Assembly (NCBI RefSeq): GCF_003852495.1
Contig: NZ_QAJI01000004.1
Span: 376,445-440,444 of the forward strand
From: Taibaiella sp. KBW10
Lineage (GTDB): Bacteria; Bacteroidota; Bacteroidia; Chitinophagales; Chitinophagaceae
Reading direction: 5' to 3'
Length of the DNA: 64,000 nucleotides
The first letter of the stretch is position 1, and every line of letters begins with the position of its first letter. Positions 55,101 to 62,140 of this stretch are shown here, piece by piece. The notes beneath the pieces are model-generated. The model made no database searches. It was not told where the DNA came from and worked only from the letters and a program-made list of their open reading frames with translations. The position numbers and the translations under genes were made by a program.

Positions 55101-55592
55101 GAAGGAGAAGAGGTAAGGATACAGACTAATAGCGCTGACGGACAAGCCTATAATGTAATTTCCTGGACCCCAACCAGCTATTTTAACGACCAAACCAGCT
55201 TGTTCCAACAATTCCAGGCCAATACCGGCCAGCATGTTGTGGTTACGGGTGTGGGCAGAAGAGGTTGTAAGGATACAGCAGTCATTGATTTTAAAGTAAG
55301 GCCTTATACCCCTAGTGTAATCTTACCAAATGCGTTTACGCCCAATGGAGATGGTAAAAATGATGTTTTTGTGCCTGTGCTGGGCGTGGACAGAGGCTAT
55401 CAGCTTACCGATTTCAGGATTTTTAACAGATGGGGGCAACTCTTATTTTCTACTACCCATATTAATGTAGGTTGGGATGGTACCTTCAATGGCCAGTTGC
55501 AAAGCCAGGATGTGTATTTCTACACCGTAACCATTATTTTCAGAGATGGTAGCAAAAAATTCTTCAAAGGAGATGTAACTCTTTTAAGATAA
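49176..55592 (+). CDS. Giant T9SS-secreted repeat protein, 2138 aa
   Basis: Signal peptide MKRIFTSVFVLMSVAFSAKA; a nidogen-like N-terminal domain (about 20-330, with IGFPFTFYGQTYTQLVISDNN and similar motifs); a connecting domain (about 330-369); 21 repeats of 66 residues (50283-54443); four modules of the xGCDSI type (from SICEGNSYTFNGITY on, about 1757-1960); an Ig/PKD-like piece; and a C-terminal gliding-motility type B sorting domain with PNAFTPNGDGKNDVFVP, FRIFNRWGQLLF and SQDVYFYTVTI. It should be exported by the type IX system and stay at or leave the cell surface. Each repeat has two Cys. Function unknown; adhesion, matrix building or prey/host contact are the usual guesses. Confidence 0.93.
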   Translation: MKRIFTSVFVLMSVAFSAKAQLGMTVKDTTVCKTTTFNVCATPPASTLPNIDMDDKFSSAVDIGFPFTFYGQTYTQLVISDNNFVSFNTGLSGQISEFTYQNALNANQLNNVIMFPFQDLNIATSNGIIRYKTTGTAPNRRLIIEFCNVGYYTCNTLLTTNQLVLFEGSNNIEMHIAQKQDCPNWPIGISLGKGVQGVRANTNASAVFVNGRGPANASWTISAPEATRFTPSGSTYTVSSIGYTSEPFFNPGGTFTWYKGNNTPPYASTNCVNITTDPATSYYVAVYTGTIGCNSNIPMTASDTVFIHHNVTTAPKTLTYCQNQLPTTWNGMSIPAGTTSQSNYDTVLVTGTGCDTNFVVSLNITPALSPAFTQVAPICANGALNPLPTTSNNGIHGTWTPALNNTATTTYTFTPDSTTCALPATMTIQVNPNTQPYFDLVTPKCIGSNIPPLPTTSINGITGSWIPATISNTTSGTYIFYANAGQCALLTSMNIQINNNTVPAFTQVPPICIGHPLAPLPTISNNQITGTWSPAINNMATTTYTFTPDTGQCAASTTMTIQVLPVITPSFNQVPPICVSGTINPLPTTSLEGITGTWSPAIDNTTTTTYTFTPNPGQCGEPTSMTIVVHPNTITPTFNQIASVCYGSATNPLPATATNGISGTWSPTWNNTASTTYTFTPTPGQCAVNTTMTVSVDSVVPNFGAIAPVCFGSTTNPLPTTSTNGITGSWTPAFNSTATTTYTFTPNAGQCAVGTTTTTVTVNSITPAFTQVAPVCQGAMMSPLPTTSTNGVTGTWSPALNNTTTTTYTFSPTAGQCATDVTMTITVNGTTPVFTQVAPVCAGASLSPLPTTSTNGVTGTWAPAINNTATTNYIFTPTSGLCATNASMTIVVNPNVIPLFAQEPSVCLGTKVNPLPTTSLNGVIGTWSPIVNSNATTTYTFTPDSGQCGTNVTMTVAVNPILSPTFTQVAPICAGTSLAPLPDTASNGVIGTWSPALNNTTTTTYTFTPNPNQCAEPALMTITVNPIITPAFTQVSPICVGAALSPLPTTATNGITGSWAPALNNTATTTYTFTPTAGQCAASTTMTITVGNNTLPTFTSVAPICAGAALAALPTTSNNGITGTWTPALNNTATTTYTFTPTAGICATSTTMTITVNPVLSPAFTQVASICSGATLTALPTTSTNGVTGTWSPALNNTATTTYTFTPTAGQCANTATMTITVNPNTTPAFAQVAPICTGGTLAPLPTTSTNGITGTWTPALNNTATTTYTFTPTAGQCAATATMTINVGNNTLPVFTQVAAICSGATLTALPSTSNNGVAGTWSPALNNTATTTYTFTPAAGVCATSTTMTITVNPILTPGFTPVAAICSGTTLTALPTTSTNGVTGTWSPALYNTATTTYTFTPAAGQCATTATMTITVNPNTTPAFTPVAPICTGTTLSPLPTTSNNGVTGTWAPALNNTATTTYTFTPTAGQCAATATMTIQVNNNTLPTFTPVNAICSGASLAALPTTATNGITGTWAPALNNTATTTYTFTPAAGQCATTTTMTITVNPILSPSFTAVGPVCAGTPLSALPTTSTNGVSGTWAPAINNMATTTYTFTPATGQCATSTTMTITITPGTTPIFVPVNPICTGASLAALPTTSTNGISGTWSPALNNTATTTYTFTPAAGQCALPATMIITVNPNITPAFTQVAPICAGTALAALPTTANNGISGTWSPAVNNMATTSYTFTPNTTGGQCVLPTTMTIVVNPYLTGNRNASICEGNSYTFNGITYTTAISGVKDTLPNANGCDSIITLNLNIKPKTYGIHTALICQGSSYTFNGNVYTISNNTAKDTLINSLGCDSIITLNLTVTPVNPILTNQALAGCGNVVFKSVNYTNNTIVKDTLYTAQGCDSVYRTTNITVYPEYHYGLIIDTFGCDKVVYNGITYTESVSFKDTIRTVHGCDSIINNVNIEIVKFDLQASINPEDPYEGEEVRIQTNSADGQAYNVISWTPTSYFNDQTSLFQQFQANTGQHVVVTGVGRRGCKDTAVIDFKVRPYTPSVILPNAFTPNGDGKNDVFVPVLGVDRGYQLTDFRIFNRWGQLLFSTTHINVGWDGTFNGQLQSQDVYFYTVTIIFRDGSKKFFKGDVTLLR
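50283..54443 (+). repeat. 198-bp coding tandem repeat array, 21 units
   Basis: 21 back-to-back units, each about 66 residues, of the form PxFTQVAPICxGxxLxPLPTTS, NGxxGTWxPALNNTATTTYTFTP, xxGQCxxxxTMTITVNPxx. Early units (1-6) diverge most, including one with YIFYANAGQC; later ones (11-18) are nearly uniform. Unit 21 carries a short insertion. The period stays in frame. Confidence 0.92.
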
Positions 55593-55609
55593 ACTGATTA
55601 TAATTTAAA

Positions 55610-55652
55610 AATGCCAATGCCCTGTAGGATTTTCTTACAGGGCATTGGCATT
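55610..55652 (+). terminator. Strong terminator between the two giant genes
   Basis: 17-bp perfect stem (55610-55626/55636-55652), 9-nt loop, followed by an AT-rich, T-containing stretch. It makes separate transcripts for the two paralogues likely. The 110 bp that follow are AT-rich leader for the second gene, with no clear -7/-33 pair. Confidence 0.8.
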
Positions 55653-55762
55653 AACATTTTTTAACATAGCGATTTTTTTGTTATTTGCTTTTTTATTAAT
55701 ATTTTTAGATAAATTATACCTACCTAATTTACAATATTATATTAATTGCAAAATACCCCCCT

Positions 55763-58700
55763 ATGAAAAAAATATTTTGTATTATCACCATACTCATGGT
55801 GCATTTATCTGCGCTGGCGCAAATAGGTATTTCCGTTAAAGATACTACTGTGTGTAAGGCAACAACATTTAATGTTTGTGCCTCCACGCCTTCCAATACC
55901 ATATCGAATATCGGTTTCGATGATGAATTTTCCTCAATCGTCAATATTGGTTTCTCATTTACCTTTTATGGGCAAACCTATACACAATGTGTGCTCTCAG
56001 ACAATAATTTCGTTTCTTTTAATACCAGCCTTGCCGGTCAGCGTAGCGAATTTAAATACTCCGATGCAATAGGTTTAGGAGAATTGAACAATGTTATTAT
56101 GTTTCCTTTTCAAGATCTGTATGTGCCGGCAGGTAGCCCTACCATAAGATATATGACCTTAGGACAGGCGCCCAACAGAAGATTTATCATAGAGTTTTGT
56201 AAGGTGCGTTACTACAGTTGCAACAATTTAGAAACCACCAACCAACTGATCTTATATGAGACTTCCAATGTGATTGAGATGCACATTAACCGGAAAGATA
56301 ATTGTGCCGGCTGGCCCACCTTTACGACCACAGGACAAGGAGTACAAGGGGTGAGGGCGACCACAAATGCTTCTGGTGTATTTGTTACGGGTCGTGGACC
56401 AAACAGTGCACAATGGACGGTAACGACACCGGAAGCAAAACGATTTACCCCAACGGGTTCTACACCTTCCTATACGGTTAGTAACATTTCTTATGCATCG
56501 GTCCCGTTCATTAGCCCGGGTGGAACGTATACCTGGTATAAAGGAAACAGTACCACTCCCTATGGCACGACAAACTGTATCAACATCACTACTGACACAG
56601 CAACAGATTACTATGTGGCCAAATTTACCGGTATTGCCGGCTGCGGCGCTACGGCCCCAACTACCTTGTATGATACGGTATTTATTAATTACCTGAATCC
56701 TTATATTCCCAAAACATTATCTTATTGTAGCAACCAGTTGCCCGCAACTTGGAACGGGATCACCATCCCGGCAGGAACGACCAGCCAGAACAACTATGAT
56801 ACCGTTTTAGTAGCAGGAGCCAATATTTGTGATACCAATTATGTGATTAACCTGAACATTACGCCCGCCCTTATCCCTGCATTTACACAAGTAGCACCTA
56901 TTTGTATCGGAGCAACACTGGCTCCTTTACCCACAACTTCAAATAATGGTGTTACCGGTACCTGGGCACCGGCTTTAAACAATACCACCACCACAACCTA
57001 TACTTTTACGCCAACGACAGGGCAGTGTGCCAATACGGCCACCATGACCATTACCGTAAACCCGATAGTAACGCCTGCTTTTACCCAGGTAGCACCGATC
57101 TGCACAGGAGCAAGCTTGTCTCCTTTGCCCACTACCTCCAATAATGGGATTACGGGTACTTGGGCGCCGGCGGTAAATAATACGGCTACCACAACCTATA
57201 CCTTTACCCCAACGGCAGGGCAGTGCGCCAATACGGCTAGCATGACCATTACCGTTAATCCTAATATTGTACCCGTATTTACGCAGGTACCTGCGGTTTG
57301 TGCAGGCGCTACGATGACTCCTTTACCTACCACCTCGAATAATGGCATTACGGGCACATGGGCACCGGCGATAAACAATACCGCCACCACAACCTATACC
57401 TTTACCCCAACCGTGGGGCTCTGTGCCCCAACGACGACCATGACCATAACCGTAAATCCGCTAGTAACGCCTACTTTTACTCAAGTAGCGCCGATCTGTA
57501 CCGGAACAACGCTCAATCCTTTATCTACCACTTCTAATAATGGCATTACCGGTACCTGGGCACCGGCATTAAATAATACGGCCACCACAACCTATACCTT
57601 TACCCCGACGGCGGGGATATGTGCTACAACCGCAACCATGACCATTACCGTCGATCAGCTAATTACACCTGCATTTACACAGGTAGCACCGATCTGTACC
57701 GGAGCCAGCCTGTCTCCTTTGCCCACTACTTCAAATAATGGTATTACGGGCACCTGGGCACCGGCATTGAACAATACGGCAACGACCACTTACACGTTTA
57801 CCCCTACAGCAGGGCAATGTGCGGCCACAGCCACGATGACAATCAATGTTGGCAATAATGTCGTACCGGCATTTACCCAAATAGCTGCGGTTTGTGCCGG
57901 AGCAACAATGGCTGCTTTGCCCACAACCTCAACCAACGGTATTACCGGTACCTGGGCACCGGCATTAAATAATACGGCCACCACAACCTATACATTTACG
58001 CCTACGGCGGGTCTTTGTGCCACAACGACAACCATGACGATAACGGTAATGCCGATTGTTACACCTGTATTTACACAAGTAGCCGCAATTTGTGCCGGAG
58101 CAACGCTAGCGCCTTTACCCACCACATCAACCAATGGCATTACGGGTACCTGGGCACCGGCTTTGAATAATAACGCTACAACAACTTATACCTTTACCCC
58201 AGCGGCAGGGCAGTGCGCCAATACGGCTACCATGACCATAACCGTTGATCCGAATACGATACCGAGCTTTACGCAAGTAGCCCCTATTTGTGCCGGTGCA
58301 AGCCTGAATGCATTGCCCACGACTTCGAATAATGGTGTTACGGGTACCTGGACGCCGGCAATAAATAATACAACGACCACAACCTATACCTTTACGCCTA
58401 CTGCAGGAATATGTGCGACAACCGCAACCATGACCATTACGGTCAATCCAATTATCACACCTGCGTTTACACAAGTGGCCGCAATATGTTCGGGCGCAAG
58501 CTTAGCACCATTACCCACCACATCCACTAACGGCATTACCGGTACCTGGGCACCGGCTTTAAATAATACGGCTACCACAACCTATACGTTTACGCCAACG
58601 GCAGGGCTTTGCGCAACGACGACCACCATGACCATAACGGTCAATCCGATCGTGACACCTACTTTTACGCCAATAGCCGCAATATGTTCGGGCGCAAGCT

Positions 58701-60994
58701 TAAGCCCTTTACCGACCACATCCACTAACGGCATTACCGGTACCTGGGCACCGGCTTTAAATAATACCGCTACCACGACCTATACTTTTACCCCTGCAGC
58801 AGGGCAATGTGCCACGACCACTACCATGACGATTACCGTCAATCCAAATATACTACCGGCATTTACCCAAGTGCCGCCAATATGTGTTGGTGGTGCCTTA
58901 GCGCCTTTACCGACCACATCCAATAATGGCATTACCGGTACTTGGGCACCGGCTTTAAATAATACCGCTACCACGACCTATACCTTTACCCCTACAGCAG
59001 GGCTATGCGCCACGACCACTACTATGACGATTAGTGTGGGCAATAATACCGTGCCGACCTTTAACCCGGTTGCTGCCATCTGTGTAGGAGGAACATTATC
59101 TGCCTTACCCACTACCTCTAATAATGGTATTGCGGGTACCTGGGCACCGGCGCTAAATAATACGGCAACGACGACCTATACTTTTACGCCTACAGCGACA
59201 GGGGCCTGTGTTACCGGAACAACCATGACTATTACGGTGAACCCGATTGTTACCCCAAGCTTTACCAATATCGCTCCTATATGCTCCGGAGCAAGCTTAG
59301 CCCCCTTACCGACGACCTCGCTTAATGGCGTTACCGGTACCTGGTCACCGGCTTTAAATAATACCGCTACCACGACTTATACTTTTACGCCAAGTGCCGG
59401 TGCCTGTGCAACGACAACAACCATGACCATCACCGTCAATCCAAATACAATACCTACATTCACACCCGTTGCACCCATTTGTGCAGGCGGTAACTTAACG
59501 GCCTTACCTACGACTTCGAATAACGGCATTAGCGGTACCTGGGCGCCGGCTTTAAATAATACCGCTACCACAACCTATACTTTCACGCCCAATGCCGGGG
59601 TTTGTGCGACACCTGTTACGATGACAATAACCGTTAATCCGAACATTGTGCCATCCTTTACACAGGTAGGGCCAATATGTACCGGTAATAGTCTCGCATC
59701 CTTACCACTCACGTCCAATAATGGCATTACCGGTACCTGGGCACCGGCACTGAATAATACGGCCACAACAACCTATACCTTCACACCAAGCGCGGGGCTT
59801 TGTGCCACCACAACCAGCATGACTATTACGGTAAATCCTTATCTGACCGGTACCCGGAATGTGCATATTTGTGAGGGCGCAACATACACCTTCAATGGTA
59901 TTACCTATACGACTGCCGTTAGTGGCGTAAAAGATACGCTGGCCAATGCGAACAGTTGCGATAGTATCATCACCTTGAATTTGGCTTTCAATCCTAAAAC
60001 CTATGGTATAAAGACCGCAACAATCTGTCAGGGTTCCTCCTATAGTTTTAATGGCAATATCTATACAACAGCCAATAATACGGCGAAAGATACGCTGGTG
60101 AATGTAAACGGATGTGATAGTATCGTGACCCTTAACCTATCGGTTATTCCTGTAAATCCAATTACACAAACACAAAATCTGAGAGATTGTGGCCAGGTGA
60201 CGCACAATGGCACAACGTATACTTCCAGCACGGTCATAAAGGATACAATATATACTGTCCTTGGCTGCGATAGTATTTATACCACGACAAATATTACCGT
60301 CTTTCCGGAATATCATCTAACGAAAATTATTGATACTTTTGGATGTACCTCTTTGCGGTATAATGGAAAGACCTATACTACCAATACCACTTTTAGAGAC
60401 ACTATAAAAACGGTGAATGGCTGTGATAGTATCGAGCATACAGTAAATATCCATATCATAAACTTTGACCTGAGAGCAGACATTGACCCGGAATCGCCCT
60501 ATGCCGGAGAAGAGGTTAAAATTGAAACCCGTAATACAAGCGGGCTGCCTTACAATATCATTTCCTGGAGTCCGGCTACTTATTTTAGTAATCAAACTGC
60601 TTTATCACAACGATTCCAGGCGACAACAGGGCAGAAGGTGATCATTACAGGAGTAGAAGAACATGGCTGTACCGATACTGCACTTATTAACTTTGAGGTC
60701 AGGCCTTATCGTACAGATGCAGTTATGCCCAACGCCTTTACTCCAAATGGAGATGGCCGAAATGATGTATTTGTTCCGGTGTTGGCTATAGACCGTGCCT
60801 ACCAGCTGACTGATTTCAGAGTATTTAACCGTTGGGGACAGTTATTATTCTCTACAACACACCTGAATGTGGGTTGGGATGGTACTTATAAAGGAGAGCT
60901 GCAAAGCCAGGATGTATATTTCTACACGGTAAAAATTATCTTTTTAGATGGTACCACCAAATTCTTCAAGGGAGACATTACTCTATTAAGATAA
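55763..60994 (+). CDS. Giant T9SS-secreted repeat protein, 1743 aa (paralogue)
   Basis: The same order of parts as the preceding gene: signal peptide (MKKIFCIITILMVHLSALAQ), nidogen-like domain (VNIGFSFTFYGQTYTQCVLSDNN region), linker with GTTSQNNYDTVLVAG, 15 repeats of exactly 66 residues (56876-59845), four CDSI modules (HICEGATYTFNGITY on), and the type B sorting domain with MPNAFTPNGDGRNDVFVP and FRVFNRWGQLLF. The length difference to the first paralogue (395 aa) equals six repeats, so the pair differ mainly in array length. The two probably arose by tandem duplication and diverged. Role unknown. Confidence 0.93.
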   Translation: MKKIFCIITILMVHLSALAQIGISVKDTTVCKATTFNVCASTPSNTISNIGFDDEFSSIVNIGFSFTFYGQTYTQCVLSDNNFVSFNTSLAGQRSEFKYSDAIGLGELNNVIMFPFQDLYVPAGSPTIRYMTLGQAPNRRFIIEFCKVRYYSCNNLETTNQLILYETSNVIEMHINRKDNCAGWPTFTTTGQGVQGVRATTNASGVFVTGRGPNSAQWTVTTPEAKRFTPTGSTPSYTVSNISYASVPFISPGGTYTWYKGNSTTPYGTTNCINITTDTATDYYVAKFTGIAGCGATAPTTLYDTVFINYLNPYIPKTLSYCSNQLPATWNGITIPAGTTSQNNYDTVLVAGANICDTNYVINLNITPALIPAFTQVAPICIGATLAPLPTTSNNGVTGTWAPALNNTTTTTYTFTPTTGQCANTATMTITVNPIVTPAFTQVAPICTGASLSPLPTTSNNGITGTWAPAVNNTATTTYTFTPTAGQCANTASMTITVNPNIVPVFTQVPAVCAGATMTPLPTTSNNGITGTWAPAINNTATTTYTFTPTVGLCAPTTTMTITVNPLVTPTFTQVAPICTGTTLNPLSTTSNNGITGTWAPALNNTATTTYTFTPTAGICATTATMTITVDQLITPAFTQVAPICTGASLSPLPTTSNNGITGTWAPALNNTATTTYTFTPTAGQCAATATMTINVGNNVVPAFTQIAAVCAGATMAALPTTSTNGITGTWAPALNNTATTTYTFTPTAGLCATTTTMTITVMPIVTPVFTQVAAICAGATLAPLPTTSTNGITGTWAPALNNNATTTYTFTPAAGQCANTATMTITVDPNTIPSFTQVAPICAGASLNALPTTSNNGVTGTWTPAINNTTTTTYTFTPTAGICATTATMTITVNPIITPAFTQVAAICSGASLAPLPTTSTNGITGTWAPALNNTATTTYTFTPTAGLCATTTTMTITVNPIVTPTFTPIAAICSGASLSPLPTTSTNGITGTWAPALNNTATTTYTFTPAAGQCATTTTMTITVNPNILPAFTQVPPICVGGALAPLPTTSNNGITGTWAPALNNTATTTYTFTPTAGLCATTTTMTISVGNNTVPTFNPVAAICVGGTLSALPTTSNNGIAGTWAPALNNTATTTYTFTPTATGACVTGTTMTITVNPIVTPSFTNIAPICSGASLAPLPTTSLNGVTGTWSPALNNTATTTYTFTPSAGACATTTTMTITVNPNTIPTFTPVAPICAGGNLTALPTTSNNGISGTWAPALNNTATTTYTFTPNAGVCATPVTMTITVNPNIVPSFTQVGPICTGNSLASLPLTSNNGITGTWAPALNNTATTTYTFTPSAGLCATTTSMTITVNPYLTGTRNVHICEGATYTFNGITYTTAVSGVKDTLANANSCDSIITLNLAFNPKTYGIKTATICQGSSYSFNGNIYTTANNTAKDTLVNVNGCDSIVTLNLSVIPVNPITQTQNLRDCGQVTHNGTTYTSSTVIKDTIYTVLGCDSIYTTTNITVFPEYHLTKIIDTFGCTSLRYNGKTYTTNTTFRDTIKTVNGCDSIEHTVNIHIINFDLRADIDPESPYAGEEVKIETRNTSGLPYNIISWSPATYFSNQTALSQRFQATTGQKVIITGVEEHGCTDTALINFEVRPYRTDAVMPNAFTPNGDGRNDVFVPVLAIDRAYQLTDFRVFNRWGQLLFSTTHLNVGWDGTYKGELQSQDVYFYTVKIIFLDGTTKFFKGDITLLR
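56876..59845 (+). repeat. 198-bp coding tandem repeat array, 15 units
   Basis: 2970 bp, exactly 15 x 198 bp. Neighbouring units are very close at DNA level: the string GCAATATGTTCGGGCGCAAG recurs exactly 198 bp apart (58481 and 58679), and long identical blocks around GGCTTTAAATAATACCGC recur in units 9-11. One unit (12) has TATGAC in place of AGQC, a one-residue insertion that is balanced elsewhere. Confidence 0.92.
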
Positions 60995-61095
60995 TCCTAA
61001 GCCAATCGAACGCTTTATCCTTAATTGACAATAAGTGATTACAATCACCTATAACTCAGGGTAGGGGGATTTAATTGGGGGAAATTAAGATTGGA

Positions 61096-61127
61096 TTGGG
61101 CTTTCTGATAATTCTAAATTATCTTTG
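61096..61127 (+). promoter_or_regulatory. Putative promoter of the ABC exporter genes
   Basis: TTG 61096-61098, 21-nt spacer, TATCTTTG 61120-61127 (full TAnnTTTG match). ATG at 61186, preceded by AGAGGA-like bases. Confidence 0.45.
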
Positions 61128-61154
61128 AAAATGTTGCCTCAGGGCAACATTTTC
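61127..61154 (+). terminator. Hairpin, possible terminator of the second giant gene or 5' leader hairpin
   Basis: 12-bp stem GAAAATGTTGCC/GGCAACATTTTC (61127-61138/61143-61154), 4-nt loop. No long T run follows, and it overlaps the -7 box of the promoter call, so its role is uncertain. Confidence 0.4.
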
Positions 61155-61185
61155 GTATTTAAAGCATAAATGATTTAGAGGAATT

Positions 61186-62118
61186 ATGGAAAACAACATT
61201 TTACTATCTGTCAGAAATCTAAGTAAATCGTATGCGGCACATAAAGCTGTAAACGATATCAGTTTCGACATAGAAAACGGGAGTATTTTTGGATTGTTAG
61301 GGCCGAATGGGGCAGGGAAGAGTACCTTATTAAGAATGATCACCGGTATTTTTTATCAGGATTCCGGAGAGATTATTTTAGATGGTAAGCCTTTTCAGGG
61401 ATTAAAGAATACGGAACTGATTGGCTATATGCCGGAAGAACGGGGGCTTTATAAGAAAATGAAAGTAGGGGAGCATATCCTTTATCTCGCACAACTCAAA
61501 GGGCTAAATAAAACAGAAGCACTGGAACGTGCTAAATACTGGGTGGATCGGTTGGAAATGAACAGCTGGTGGAACAAAAAGGTAGAAGACCTGAGTAAAG
61601 GGATGAGCCAGAAACTACAATTTGTAGCGACGGTAATCCATAATCCCAAATTACTGATCCTGGATGAACCCTTTAGTGGTTTAGATCCGGTGAATGCTAA
61701 TGTAATCAAAGAAGAGATCTTCCGTCTGTCAAAAGAAGGCACCACCATTATTTTCAGTACCCACCGTATGGAACAGGTAGAAGAAATCTGTGATAAGATC
61801 GTCTTGATCAATCTCGGACAAAAATTATTAGACGGCAGCGTACAACAGGTTAAGCAGGATTATAAAGAGCATATCTTTAATCTTGAGTTGGCCCATCCGA
61901 TGGCCAGCTTACCTGACAGGATCAAGGTACTGGACCAAAAAGAACACTTTTTGCGTTTCCAACTGGAAGAAGGCCGTTCCGCCAATGATATCTTATTGCA
62001 CTTTATCCAGCAACAGAACAACATCATATCTTTTCAGGAACACTTACCCTCTCTGAATGATATTTTTATCAAAATAGTAGGGGCTACTCCAAATGCCCGA
62101 CCATTCGATACCTTCTAA
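61186..62118 (+). CDS. ABC transporter ATP-binding protein (NatA-like)
   Basis: 310 aa. Walker A GLLGPNGAGKST (about 37-48), Q-loop region YMPEERGLYKKMKVGEH, signature LSKGMSQKLQ, Walker B PKLLILDEPFSGLDP and H-loop FSTHRM, then a C-terminal domain of about 80 residues as in NatA/DrrA-type export ATPases. The permease overlaps its end: its true start at 62141 lies 22 bp past the stop codon. Together they form a two-gene exporter for an unknown substrate, for example sodium/drug or lipid-like molecules. Confidence 0.92.
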   Translation: MENNILLSVRNLSKSYAAHKAVNDISFDIENGSIFGLLGPNGAGKSTLLRMITGIFYQDSGEIILDGKPFQGLKNTELIGYMPEERGLYKKMKVGEHILYLAQLKGLNKTEALERAKYWVDRLEMNSWWNKKVEDLSKGMSQKLQFVATVIHNPKLLILDEPFSGLDPVNANVIKEEIFRLSKEGTTIIFSTHRMEQVEEICDKIVLINLGQKLLDGSVQQVKQDYKEHIFNLELAHPMASLPDRIKVLDQKEHFLRFQLEEGRSANDILLHFIQQQNNIISFQEHLPSLNDIFIKIVGATPNARPFDTF

Positions 62119-62140
62119 TTTTATTAAAACATATTTTCCA

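Noticed and set aside
50283-59845. Regularly spaced minus-strand frames of 64-65 codons across both arrays, one per 198 bp
   Set aside because: They arise because the sense-strand repeat happens to avoid antisense stop codons; they repeat with the sense period and end at the same place in each unit. No start signals or independent codon pattern.
50283-59845. Possible CRISPR or non-coding tandem repeat
   Set aside because: The 198-bp period is an exact multiple of three, the frame stays open throughout, and there is no short repeat/spacer alternation.
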